From Escherichia sp. E4742 (GTDB lineage: Bacteria; Pseudomonadota; Gammaproteobacteria; Enterobacterales; Enterobacteriaceae): DNA of 64,000 nucleotides. The notes under the pieces were generated by a model that searched no databases, was not told the origin of the DNA, and saw only the letters and a list, made by a program, of their open reading frames with translations. Numbering within the stretch: position 1 is the first letter of the stretch; each line of letters starts with the position of its first letter. This document shows, piece by piece, positions 8,901 to 16,802 of this stretch. The stretch spans positions 3,472,001-3,536,000 of the forward strand of contig NZ_CP040443.1 of NCBI RefSeq assembly GCF_005843885.1. The letters are read 5' to 3'. The position numbers and the translations under genes are program-made.

Positions 8901-9125
8901 CAGGTTATCGATACCGTTCATATTCTGTTCGATAACCTGTGTCACCGTGTCCTGCACTGTTTTCGCATCAGCGCCGGGGTAGGAGGCGGAGATCGTGACC
9001 GCCGGCGGTGCAATCGTAGGATATTGCGCCACCGGCAGTTTGAGGATCGCCAACCCCCCTGCCAACATGATGATGATGGCGATCACCCACGCAAAAATCG
9101 GGCGATCAATAAAGAAATTAGGCAT
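5976..9125 (-). CDS. acrB: AcrB, RND multidrug efflux transporter
   Basis: AcrB is the inner-membrane proton antiporter of the AcrAB-TolC pump, which exports bile salts, dyes, detergents and many antibiotics. At 1,049 residues it has the full RND architecture: twelve membrane helices in two repeats with two large periplasmic loops. GLLVDDAIVV carries the paired proton-relay aspartates (407 and 408 in the standard numbering, same length here). GLSAKNAILIVEF carries the relay lysine. The C-terminus is His-rich (EHNHTVDHH). It lies 22 bases after acrA on the same strand and ends in a strong terminator. No missing key residue was seen. Confidence 0.98.
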   Translation of the reverse strand: MPNFFIDRPIFAWVIAIIIMLAGGLAILKLPVAQYPTIAPPAVTISASYPGADAKTVQDTVTQVIEQNMNGIDNLMYMSSNSDSTGTVQITLTFESGTDADIAQVQVQNKLQLAMPLLPQEVQQQGVSVEKSSSSFLMVVGVINTDGTMTQEDISDYVAANMKDAISRTSGVGDVQLFGSQYAMRIWMNPNELNKYQLTPVDVITAIKAQNAQVAAGQLGGTPPVKGQQLNASIIAQTRLTSTEEFGKILLKVNQDGSRVLLRDVAKIELGGENYDIIAEFNGQPASGLGIKLATGANALETAAAIRAELAKMEPFFPSGLKIVYPYDTTPFVKISIHEVVKTLVEAIILVFLVMYLFLQNFRATLIPTIAVPVVLLGTFAVLAAFGFSINTLTMFGMVLAIGLLVDDAIVVVENVERVMAEEGLPPKEATRKSMGQIQGALVGIAMVLSAVFIPMAFFGGSTGAIYRQFSITIVSAMALSVLVALILTPALCATMLKPIAKGDHGEGKKGFFGWFNRMFEKSTHHYTDSVGGILRSTGRYLVLYLIIVVGMAYLFVRLPSSFLPDEDQGVFMTMVQLPAGATQERTQKVLNEVTDYYLTKEKNNVESVFAVNGFGFAGRGQNTGIAFVSLKDWADRPGDENKVEAITMRATRAFSQIKDAMVFAFNLPAIVELGTATGFDFELIDQAGLGHEKLTQARNQLLGEAAKHPDLLTSVRPNGLEDTPQFKIDIDQEKAQALGVSINDINTTLGAAWGGSYVNDFIDRGRVKKVYVMSEAKYRMLPEDIGNWYVRAADGQMVPFSAFSSSRWEYGSPRLERYNGLPSMEILGQAAPGKSTGEAMALMEQLASKLPTGVGYDWTGMSYQERLSGNQAPSLYAISLIVVFLCLAALYESWSIPFSVMLVVPLGVIGALLAATFRGLTNDVYFQVGLLTTIGLSAKNAILIVEFAKDLMDKEGKGLIEATLDAVRMRLRPILMTSLAFILGVMPLVISTGAGSGAQNAVGTGVMGGMVTATVLAIFFVPVFFVVVRRRFSRKNEDIEHNHTVDHH

Positions 9126-9147
9126 GTCTTAACGGCTCCTGTTTAAG

Positions 9148-10341
9148 TTAAGACTTGGACTGTTCAGGCTGAGCACCGCTTGCGGCTTGCTGGTTATTAT
9201 CAGCGGTAACTTCTTGTGCTTTTACCTGGACACCAGGACGCACTTTCTGCAGCCCACTTATTACTACGCGGTCGCCTGCTTTCAGACCTTCTGTCACCAG
9301 CCACTTATCGCCAATAGCCTGGCTTGCGACGATTGGGCGGGTTTCCACTTTGTCATCCGCGCCAACCACCAGAACGGTAGCCTCACCGCGTGGTGTACGA
9401 GTTACACCCTGTTGCGGAACTAAAATGGCGTTAGGATTAAGCCCTTCTTCCAGACGAGCGCGTACGAACATGCCCGGCAGCAGAGTGTGATCCGGGTTCG
9501 GGAAGATAGCGCGTAAAGTGATAGAACCGGTGGTCTGATCGACAGTCACGTCAGAGAATTCCAGCGTACCGTCCTGCGGGAACTTAATGCCGTCACTGGT
9601 GATCAGCGAGACTTTGGCCTTGCCGTTCTCTTGCTTCAGCGTGCCATTTGCCAGTTCCTGTTTCAGACGCAGGAAGTCGTTGCTGGACTGGGTAACATCC
9701 ACATAGATAGGATCAAGTTGCTGCACGGTTGCCAGCGCAGTCGCCTGACCGTTTTGCACCAGGGCGCCTTCCGTCACGTTCGATTTACCAATACGGCCAG
9801 TAATCGGAGAGGTGACTTTGGTGTAAGCCAGATTGATCCGCGCGGTTTCAACAGCCGCTTTTGCCGCAGTGACAGCCGCATTTGCCTGTTGCGCATCAGC
9901 CAGCGCCTGATCGTACTCTTGCTTACTGATGTACTGAGTACCCAGCAGTTTCTGGTAACGATTAACAGTCAGTTGCGCGATATTGGCTGCCGCCTGCGCT
10001 TTCGCCAGATCGCCTTTTGCACTGTCGTACGCCGCCTGGTAGGTAGCAGGATCAATCTGATAAAGAGAGACACCTGCTTCGATGTCGCTACCCTCTTTGA
10101 AATTACGCTTCAGGATAATCCCGCTAACTTGAGGACGAACTTCTGCGATCCGGTAAGCACTGGTGCGGCCCGGAAGCTCGGTTGTGATCTGCAGAGGTTC
10201 AGTTTTGACTGTTACTACCCCAACGGCGGGCATCTGCTGGCCACCTTGTTGGGCCTGTTTGTCGTCACATCCTGTAAGCGCTAAGCTGCCTGAGAGCATC
10301 AGAACGATCGCCAGAGGCGTAAACCCTCTGTTTTTGTTCAT
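9148..10341 (-). CDS. acrA: AcrA, periplasmic adaptor lipoprotein of the AcrAB-TolC pump
   Basis: AcrA links AcrB in the inner membrane to TolC in the outer membrane. It is 397 residues long with a lipoprotein signal ending in LTGC (Cys25). The order is membrane-proximal beta domain, lipoyl halves flanking a long alpha-helical hairpin (about 95-170, Ala/Gln-rich), then a beta-barrel. The start at 10341 is supported by GAGG eight bases upstream and by family length; the frame continues 12 codons further up. It is cotranscribed with acrB. Its promoter region contains the AcrR operator at 10431-10454. Confidence 0.97.
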   Translation of the reverse strand: MNKNRGFTPLAIVLMLSGSLALTGCDDKQAQQGGQQMPAVGVVTVKTEPLQITTELPGRTSAYRIAEVRPQVSGIILKRNFKEGSDIEAGVSLYQIDPATYQAAYDSAKGDLAKAQAAANIAQLTVNRYQKLLGTQYISKQEYDQALADAQQANAAVTAAKAAVETARINLAYTKVTSPITGRIGKSNVTEGALVQNGQATALATVQQLDPIYVDVTQSSNDFLRLKQELANGTLKQENGKAKVSLITSDGIKFPQDGTLEFSDVTVDQTTGSITLRAIFPNPDHTLLPGMFVRARLEEGLNPNAILVPQQGVTRTPRGEATVLVVGADDKVETRPIVASQAIGDKWLVTEGLKAGDRVVISGLQKVRPGVQVKAQEVTADNNQQAASGAQPEQSKS

Positions 10342-10430
10342 ATGTAAACCTCGAGTGTCCGATTTCAAATTGGTCAATGGTCAAAAGTCGATAAACCCAT
10401 TGCTGCGTTTATATTATCGTCGTGCTATGG

Positions 10431-10454
10431 TACATACATTCATAAATGTATGTA
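10431..10454. promoter_or_regulatory. AcrR operator between acrA and acrR
   Basis: A perfect inverted repeat: TACATACATT pairs with AATGTATGTA around a four-base CATA centre, 24 bp in all. It lies in the divergent region, 28 bp before the acrR ATG, where AcrR is known to bind and repress acrAB and itself. The arms are the known ones; the centre differs from the K-12 sequence as I remember it. Confidence 0.92.
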
Positions 10455-10482
10455 AATCTAACGCCTGTAAATTCACTAACAT

Positions 10483-11136
10483 ATGGCACGAAAAACCAAA
10501 CAAGAAGCGCAAGAAACGCGTCAACACATCCTCGATGTGGCGCTACGTCTTTTCTCACAGCAGGGGGTATCATCCACCTCACTGGGAGAGATTGCAAAAG
10601 CGGCAGGCGTTACGCGCGGTGCAATCTACTGGCATTTTAAAGACAAGTCGGATTTGTTCAGTGAGATCTGGGAGCTGTCAGAGTCCAATATTGGTGAACT
10701 AGAGCTTGAGTATCAGGCAAAATTCCCTGACGATCCACTCTCAGTTTTAAGAGAAATACTAATTCATGTGCTTGAATCGACGGTGACAGAAGAACGGCGT
10801 CGATTATTGATGGAGATTATTTTCCACAAATGCGAGTTTGTCGGAGAAATGGCGGTTGTCCAACAGGCACAACGAAATCTCTGTCTGGAAAGTTATGAAC
10901 GTATAGAGCAAACGTTAAGGCATTGTATTGAAAAGAAATTATTACCAACCAATTTAATGACGCGCCGTGCGGCGATAATTATGCGCGGTTATATTTCCGG
11001 CCTGATGGAAAACTGGCTGTTTGCACCGCAATCTTTTGATCTAAAAAAAGAAGCCCGCGATTACGTAGCCATCTTGTTGGAAATGTATCTTCTTTGCCCG
11101 ACCCTTCGTACTCCCGCCGCCAACGAAAAATCCTGA
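10483..11136 (+). CDS. acrR: AcrR, TetR-family repressor of acrAB
   Basis: AcrR is a homodimeric TetR-type repressor. Drugs binding in its C-terminal pocket release it from the operator and allow acrAB expression. The N-terminal helix-turn-helix is clear (TSLGEIAKAAGVTRGAIYWHFKDKSD compressed at about residues 27-52), and the ligand domain fills the rest. Here it is 217 residues and ends PAANEKS, two residues longer than the 215 I recall for K-12, with several substitutions in the last third. The reading frame is intact, so the repressor is probably functional. It diverges from acrA across the 24-bp operator. Confidence 0.96.
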   Translation: MARKTKQEAQETRQHILDVALRLFSQQGVSSTSLGEIAKAAGVTRGAIYWHFKDKSDLFSEIWELSESNIGELELEYQAKFPDDPLSVLREILIHVLESTVTEERRRLLMEIIFHKCEFVGEMAVVQQAQRNLCLESYERIEQTLRHCIEKKLLPTNLMTRRAAIIMRGYISGLMENWLFAPQSFDLKKEARDYVAILLEMYLLCPTLRTPAANEKS

Positions 11137-11143
11137 ATTAGAC

Positions 11144-11161
11144 TCCAGGATTTATCCTGGA
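11144..11161 (+). terminator. Weak terminator after acrR
   Basis: TCCAGGAT and ATCCTGGA form a short perfect stem starting eight bases after the acrR stop, followed by CATTTT. The short T tract suggests partial termination before mscK. Confidence 0.5.
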
Positions 11162-11257
11162 CATTTTCGCTGTTGCTATTCTGGCTCTCTACACCGTGAT
11201 ATTCTAGCCACCCGACTAGTTCAGGTCGTTCTTCAGGTTCAGAAACCTTCATTCATC

Positions 11258-14200
11258 ATGACTATGTTCCAGTATTACAAACGATCACGGCATTTTGTTT
11301 TTTCAGCATTTATTGCTTTTGTTCTTGTCTTGTTATGCCAGAACACGGCGTTTGCGCGGGCGTCATCGAATGGTGATCTACCGACGAAAGCAGACCTGCA
11401 GGCACAACTTGACTCACTTAATAAACAAAAAGATCTTTCTGCCCAGGACAAGCTGGTGCAGCAAGATATTACTGACACATTAGCCACCCTCGAGAAAATC
11501 GATCGCGTAAAAGACGAAACGGTGCAATTACGGCAAAAAGTTGCCGAAGCGCCAGAGAAAATGCGTCAAGCGACCGCAGCGTTAACTGCGCTCAACGATG
11601 TGGATAACGACGAAGAAACCCGCAAAATTCTGAGTACGCTATCGTTGCGCCAGTTGGAGTTACGCGTCTCCCAGGCGCTGGATGATTTGCAGAATGCACA
11701 AAATGATCTGGCTTCTTATAACAGCCAGTTAGTTTCGTTACAGACGCAGCCTGAACGCGTGCAAAATGCGATGTATACCGCCTCGCAGCAATTGCAACAA
11801 ATTCGTAGCCGCCTGGATGGAACCGAGGTCGGCGAAGCCGCCTTACGTCCCAGCCAGAAAGTGTTAATGCAGGCACAGCAGGCTTTGCTGAATGCCGAGA
11901 TTGACCAACAGCGTAAAAGCCTGGAAGGGAACACTGTCTTACAGGACACTCTGCAAAAACAGCGTGATTACGTGACGGCGAACAGTGCGCGACTTGAGCA
12001 TCAGCTACAACTGTTGCAGGAGGCAGTGAACAGCAAGCGCCTGACATTAACCGAAAAAACGGCGCAGGAAGCCGTTACTCCGGATGAAGCTGCGCGTATT
12101 CAGGCTAATCCGCTGGTGAAGCAGGAGCTGGAAATAAACCAGCAATTAAGCCAGCGTCTGATTACCGCTACCGAAAACGGTAATGTCCTGATGCAGCAAA
12201 ACATCAAAGTCAAAAACTGGCTGGAGCGGGCGCTGCAATCGGAACGTAACATCAAAGAGCAGATTTCTGTCCTGAAAGGTAGTCTGCTGCTTTCACGCAT
12301 TCTTTATCAGCAACAACAAACGCTGCCCTCGGCGGATGAACTGGAAAATATGACCAACCGCATCGCGGACTTGCGTCTCGAACAGTTTGAAGTCAACCAG
12401 CAACGTGACGCGCTGTTCCAGAGCGATGCGTTCGTCAGCAAGCTGGAAGAAGGTCACGCCAACGAAGTCAACAGCGAAGTTCACGATGCGTTATTGCAAG
12501 TGGTTGATATGCGTCGCGAACTGTTGGATCAGCTTAACAAACAGTTGGGTAACCAGCTGATGATGGCCATTAACCTGCAAATCAACCAGCAGCAGTTAAT
12601 GAGCGTATCGAAAAACCTGAAATCCATCCTGACTCAGCAAATTTTTTGGGTGAACAGTAACCGTCCGATGGACTGGGACTGGATCAAAGCGTTCCCGCAA
12701 ACCCTGAAAGATGAGTTTAAATCGATGAAAATTACGGTGAACTGGGAAAAAGCCTGGCCCGCCGTATTCATCGCTTTCCTTGCCGGTTTGCCGCTGCTGT
12801 TGATTGCCGGGCTGATTCACTGGCGTTTAGGCTGGCTGAAAGCATATCAACAAAAACTGGCTTCGGCGGTAGGTTCCCTGCGTAACGATAGCCAGCTCAA
12901 TACGCCAAAAGCGATTCTTATTGACCTGATCCGCGCACTGCCGGTGTGCCTGATTATTCTCGCTGTCGGCCTGATTTTGCTGACTATGCAGCTCAATATC
13001 AGCGAGTTATTGTGGTCGTTCAGCAAAAAACTGGCGATTTTCTGGCTGGTGTTTGGCCTGTGCTGGAAAGTGCTGGAGAAAAACGGTGTTGCCGTGCGTC
13101 ACTTTGGTATGCCGGAACAGCAGACCAGCCACTGGCGTCGGCAAATTGTTCGCATCAGCCTCGCGTTGCTACCGATCCATTTCTGGTCTGTGGTGGCAGA
13201 ACTCTCCCCGCTGCATCTGATGGATGATGTGCTGGGGCAGGCGATGATTTTCTTCAACCTGCTGCTGATTGCCTTCCTGGTGTGGCCGATGTGCCGCGAA
13301 AGCTGGCGTGATAAAGAGTCGCACACCATGCGACTGGTCACCATTACCGTGCTGTCGATTATCCCGATTGCGCTGATGGTGCTGACTGCAACGGGCTATT
13401 TCTACACCACGCTGCGCCTCTCCGGGCGTTGGATTGAAACCGTTTATCTGGTGATCATCTGGAACTTGCTCTACCAGACGGTGTTGCGCGGCTTAAGTGT
13501 AGCGGCGCGACGTATCGCCTGGCGTCGTGCGCTGGCGCGTCGACAGAATCTGGTGAAAGAGGGCGCAGAAGGTGCCGAACCGCCGGAAGAACCCACCATT
13601 GCACTGGAGCAGGTTAACCAGCAGACGCTGCGTATTACCATGTTGCTGATGTTTGCGCTGTTCGGTGTCATGTTCTGGGCAATTTGGTCCGATTTGATCA
13701 CCGTGTTCAGCTATCTCGACAGCATCACGCTCTGGCATTACAACGGCAATGAAGCTGGCGCTGCGGTGGTTAAAAACGTCACCATGGGCAGTCTGTTGTT
13801 TGCGATTATCGCCTCAATGGTGGCCTGGGCGTTGATTCGCAACCTGCCTGGTTTGCTGGAAGTGCTGGTGCTGTCGCGCCTGAACATGCGCCAGGGGGCA
13901 TCGTATGCCATCACCACTATCCTTAACTACATCATCATTGCCGTTGGTGCGATGACGGTGTTCGGATCGCTGGGCGTCTCGTGGGATAAACTCCAGTGGC
14001 TGGCAGCAGCATTATCCGTAGGTCTTGGTTTTGGCTTACAGGAGATCTTCGGTAACTTCGTCTCCGGTTTGATCATCCTGTTCGAACGTCCGGTGCGCAT
14101 TGGCGATACGGTAACCATTGGTACCTACTCTGGGACGGTCAGTAAGATCCGTATTCGTGCGACAACGATTACCGATTTCGATCGCAAAGAAGTGATCATC

Positions 14201-14620
14201 CCGAACAAAGCGTTTGTTACCGAGCGTCTGATCAACTGGTCGTTAACTGACACCACCACGCGTCTGGTGATCCGCCTGGGCGTGGCCTATGGCTCCGATC
14301 TGGAAAAAGTCCGCAGAGTTCTGCTCCAGGCAGCGACTGAGCATCCAAGGGTGATGCACGAGCCAATGCCAGAAGTCTTCTTTACTGCATTTGGCGCCAG
14401 CACGCTGGATCACGAACTGCGCTTGTATGTTCGTGAACTGCGCGACCGTAGCCGTACTGTCGATGAACTGAACCGTACCATCGATCAGCTGTGCCGTGAA
14501 AACGACATCAACATTGCCTTTAACCAACTTGAAGTGCATCTGCATAACGAGAAGGGCGATGAAGTGACGGAAGTGAAACGTGACTACAAAGGTGACGATC
14601 CGACGCCTGCGGTAGGATAA
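11258..14620 (+). CDS. mscK: MscK, potassium-dependent mechanosensitive channel
   Basis: MscK (KefA) opens under membrane tension to release solutes on osmotic downshock and needs external potassium. The 1,120-residue chain has a signal peptide (about 1-33, ending in AFA-RAS). A long coiled-coil-rich periplasmic domain follows to about residue 480, with strings of Gln and Leu heptads. Then come a multi-helix membrane domain and an MscS-like pore and beta domain at the C-terminus (GLGFGLQEIFGNFVSGLIIL is the pore helix). No good Shine-Dalgarno is visible before the ATG; I follow the known start. The periplasmic part shows several substitutions against my memory of K-12, the pore none that I noticed. 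Confidence 0.96.
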   Translation: MTMFQYYKRSRHFVFSAFIAFVLVLLCQNTAFARASSNGDLPTKADLQAQLDSLNKQKDLSAQDKLVQQDITDTLATLEKIDRVKDETVQLRQKVAEAPEKMRQATAALTALNDVDNDEETRKILSTLSLRQLELRVSQALDDLQNAQNDLASYNSQLVSLQTQPERVQNAMYTASQQLQQIRSRLDGTEVGEAALRPSQKVLMQAQQALLNAEIDQQRKSLEGNTVLQDTLQKQRDYVTANSARLEHQLQLLQEAVNSKRLTLTEKTAQEAVTPDEAARIQANPLVKQELEINQQLSQRLITATENGNVLMQQNIKVKNWLERALQSERNIKEQISVLKGSLLLSRILYQQQQTLPSADELENMTNRIADLRLEQFEVNQQRDALFQSDAFVSKLEEGHANEVNSEVHDALLQVVDMRRELLDQLNKQLGNQLMMAINLQINQQQLMSVSKNLKSILTQQIFWVNSNRPMDWDWIKAFPQTLKDEFKSMKITVNWEKAWPAVFIAFLAGLPLLLIAGLIHWRLGWLKAYQQKLASAVGSLRNDSQLNTPKAILIDLIRALPVCLIILAVGLILLTMQLNISELLWSFSKKLAIFWLVFGLCWKVLEKNGVAVRHFGMPEQQTSHWRRQIVRISLALLPIHFWSVVAELSPLHLMDDVLGQAMIFFNLLLIAFLVWPMCRESWRDKESHTMRLVTITVLSIIPIALMVLTATGYFYTTLRLSGRWIETVYLVIIWNLLYQTVLRGLSVAARRIAWRRALARRQNLVKEGAEGAEPPEEPTIALEQVNQQTLRITMLLMFALFGVMFWAIWSDLITVFSYLDSITLWHYNGNEAGAAVVKNVTMGSLLFAIIASMVAWALIRNLPGLLEVLVLSRLNMRQGASYAITTILNYIIIAVGAMTVFGSLGVSWDKLQWLAAALSVGLGFGLQEIFGNFVSGLIILFERPVRIGDTVTIGTYSGTVSKIRIRATTITDFDRKEVIIPNKAFVTERLINWSLTDTTTRLVIRLGVAYGSDLEKVRRVLLQAATEHPRVMHEPMPEVFFTAFGASTLDHELRLYVRELRDRSRTVDELNRTIDQLCRENDINIAFNQLEVHLHNEKGDEVTEVKRDYKGDDPTPAVG

Positions 14621-14679
14621 TAACGAAAGGGGCGGCATTTAGTTGCCCCCGAGATTGCTGACAAAGTGCGCGTTGTTCA

Positions 14680-14779
14680 TGCCGGATGCGGCGTGACCGC
14701 CTTATCCGGCCTACGAAACCGCGAAAATTCAATATATTGCAGGAGCGGTATAGGCCTGATAAGCGTAGTGCATCAGGCA
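14680..14779. repeat. REP/BIME palindromes between mscK and ybaM
   Basis: Two REP elements occur here: a GCCGGATGCGGCGT...CGCCTTATCCGGCCTAC unit (14680-14714) and an inverted TAGGCCTGATAAGCGTA...CATCAGGCA unit (14748-14779). They lie between convergent genes, the usual location of bacterial interspersed mosaic elements that bind gyrase or IHF and stabilise mRNA. Confidence 0.85.
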
Positions 14780-14824
14780 GTTTTGCGTTTGCCCGCAATC
14801 TTAGCGGACATTTAGCGGCCCCAT

Positions 14825-14992
14825 TTATTTATCACTTTGCGCCTCATCATCGCGCGTTAATTTCTTTTCATAATCACGCTTTACAATATCCAGCGCGCGC
14901 AGCACGGTACTGGCAGGGATTTGATTTTCTTCCAGCAGCACAATTAAATCGACGGCCAGTTTGACATCGTCAGGGGCATTTTCCAGTGACAT
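14825..14992 (-). CDS. ybaM: YbaM, small DUF2496 protein
   Basis: This 55-codon gene begins MSLENAPDDVKLAVDLIV and ends with an acidic, charged tail (RDDEAQSDK). GGAGAA lies six bases before the ATG, and the gene starts 13 bases after the priC stop, so the two form one operon. It belongs to DUF2496, a family of short helical proteins found next to priC in enterobacteria. The function is unknown. The tail is two residues longer than the K-12 form I remember. Confidence 0.9.
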   Translation of the reverse strand: MSLENAPDDVKLAVDLIVLLEENQIPASTVLRALDIVKRDYEKKLTRDDEAQSDK

Positions 14993-15005
14993 ACTTTCTC
15001 CATTG

Positions 15006-15533
15006 TTAGCGGGTTAAACGCGCTAGCCTGTTTTCGATTTTTTCCAACGCATGACGGCAACGCGCCAGGCGCGCTTCATAGGCTTCCACTTCACGATGTA
15101 GCGTCTGCTGTTCCACGAGATCGGTCGCCCGCACCAGACGGGCTTTACGCTCGGCAACCATTTCACGTAGCCGTCGTTCAAACTCCTGATGCTGAATACG
15201 TTTACGCTGCCAGCGGGCAATTTTTGGTGGTGCGCTATCCCACTCGCGTAGCGACCAGGCTGCGGCTTCACGCGCGATGGCTTCCAGTTGTGCCGCCAGA
15301 TGTTCTGCCAGCCAGGCGACTTGCGGCAGTTGCTGTTGCTCAACAGCATGGCGAAGCGCGGACAAATTATCTCCCGCTTCTTCCAGGTACGCCTGTAACG
15401 TTGTCGCACGGGTCTGAAAAAGGTGCCTGTCGAAACGGGCGCTTAACGTGGCGAACTGCGCCACCGGGGCACAACGCTGGCGCAGCGTGGCGAGCTGACC
15501 TTCCAGTTTTTCCAGCAGCAGGGCAGTTTTCAC
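15006..15533 (-). CDS. priC: PriC, replication restart protein
   Basis: PriC (primosomal N'') loads DnaB onto stalled forks with gaps, in the PriA-PriC and Rep-PriC restart routes. It binds single-stranded DNA and SSB. The 175-residue protein is almost entirely helical and very rich in Arg, Gln, Leu and Ala. It contains the IARWQRKRIQHQEFERRL basic segment and a coiled-coil-like C-terminal half. It precedes ybaM in the same operon. Length and sequence match the family throughout. Confidence 0.95.
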   Translation of the reverse strand: MKTALLLEKLEGQLATLRQRCAPVAQFATLSARFDRHLFQTRATTLQAYLEEAGDNLSALRHAVEQQQLPQVAWLAEHLAAQLEAIAREAAAWSLREWDSAPPKIARWQRKRIQHQEFERRLREMVAERKARLVRATDLVEQQTLHREVEAYEARLARCRHALEKIENRLARLTR

Positions 15534-15602
15534 GATAAGACCTCAATGAAAATGATAATTGTTATGCTAAAGTAGCCACTCTGTATGCTGACTACACATA
15601 AT

Positions 15603-15971
15603 ATGCAACGAATCATTTTAATCATCATTGGCTGGCTGGCGGTAGTGTTGGGTACGCTGGGCGTGGTATTACCGGTATTGCCGACGACGCCATTTATCCT
15701 ACTGGCCGCCTGGTGCTTTGCCCGTTCATCGCCGCGCTTCCACGCCTGGTTGCTGTACCGCTCATGGTTTGGCAGCTATTTACGCTTCTGGCAGAAATAT
15801 CATGCGATGCCGCGCGGTGCAAAGCCTCGGGCGATATTCATTATTTTACTGACTTTTGCGATTTCACTTTGGTTCGTACATATGACGTGGGTGCGGATTC
15901 TGTTATTGGTGATCCTCGGCTGTTTGCTGATTTTTATGTGGCGAATCCCGGTGATTGATGAAAAGCAATAA
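15603..15971 (+). CDS. ybaN: YbaN, DUF454 inner-membrane protein
   Basis: This DUF454 family membrane protein is about 122 residues from the conserved start MQRIILIIIGW. It has a first hydrophobic hairpin (about 4-40) with the family motif LPVLPTTPFILLAAWCFARSSPR. A short cytoplasmic segment follows, and then two more helices (about 78-115). The function is unknown; the family is sometimes linked to PriB-type or porphyrin transport annotations without proof. The frame is open six codons upstream, but neither start has a clear ribosome site. The C-terminus (VIDEKQ) is about three residues shorter than the K-12 form I remember. It diverges from priC. Confidence 0.88.
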   Translation: MQRIILIIIGWLAVVLGTLGVVLPVLPTTPFILLAAWCFARSSPRFHAWLLYRSWFGSYLRFWQKYHAMPRGAKPRAIFIILLTFAISLWFVHMTWVRILLLVILGCLLIFMWRIPVIDEKQ

Positions 15972-16132
15972 AAACGGCAAAGCACAACAATCGCTGTTGC
16001 AATTATCGCCCACAGCCAGTACATTCTGGCGTTTTCGAGCACAGGCGCAGGCGGTCAAAGGTTAAACAACTGTTACTTTTGACTCGTTTAAAACGCGCCG
16101 TGAGTACCACCGTAACAAGCAGGCATACACTT

Positions 16133-16684
16133 ATGACCGCGACTGCACAGCAGCTTGAGTATCTCAAAAATAGCATCAAAAGCATTCAGGACTACCCGAA
16201 ACCCGGCATTCTTTTCCGCGATGTCACCAGCTTACTGGAAGACCCGAAAGCTTACGCTCTCAGCATCGATCTACTGGTTGAGCGTTACAAAAATGCGGGC
16301 ATTACCAAAGTTGTCGGCACTGAAGCTCGTGGCTTCTTGTTCGGCGCTCCGGTAGCATTGGGTCTGGGCGTTGGTTTTGTGCCGGTACGTAAACCAGGCA
16401 AACTGCCGCGCGAAACTATCAACGAATCTTACGAACTGGAATACGGCACCGATAAGCTGGAAATCCACGTTGATGCCATTAAACCTGGCGACAAAGTGCT
16501 GGTGGTTGATGATTTGCTGGCAACAGGCGGCACCATTGAAGCGACGGTTAAACTGATCCGCCGTTTAGGTGGTGAAGTTACTGACGCTGCGTTCATCATT
16601 AATCTGTTCGATCTTGGCGGCGAACAGCGCCTCGAAAAGCAGGGCATTACCTGTTATAGCCTTGTCCCGTTCCCGGGCCATTAA
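16133..16684 (+). CDS. apt: Apt, adenine phosphoribosyltransferase
   Basis: Apt salvages adenine by joining it to PRPP to give AMP and pyrophosphate. The 183-residue protein has the type I phosphoribosyltransferase fold with the PRPP loop VLVVDDLLATGG at about residues 122-133. The family flap KPGKLPR lies at about 87-93, and GTEARGFLFGAP is the adenine and ribose-binding region. The start at 16133 gives the known length; an in-frame extension of 18 codons exists upstream without a good ribosome site. It precedes dnaX, with which part of the transcript is shared in E. coli. Confidence 0.96.
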   Translation: MTATAQQLEYLKNSIKSIQDYPKPGILFRDVTSLLEDPKAYALSIDLLVERYKNAGITKVVGTEARGFLFGAPVALGLGVGFVPVRKPGKLPRETINESYELEYGTDKLEIHVDAIKPGDKVLVVDDLLATGGTIEATVKLIRRLGGEVTDAAFIINLFDLGGEQRLEKQGITCYSLVPFPGH

Positions 16685-16802
16685 TTTTCGCCAGCCCATG
16701 CCATGGGCAGCACAAGTTGTACATTCAGCCTCGCCGTTCTGACGGGGCTGTGTTAGCATTACCCCTTCGTGAATCCACCTTCCAGCGTTTCAGAGCCTGC
16801 CA

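Noticed and set aside
10400..10430. A possible mar/sox/rob box in the acrA promoter
   Set aside because: ATAGCAC followed by ATATAAAC is suggestive, but the spacing and several consensus positions do not fit well enough by eye to annotate.
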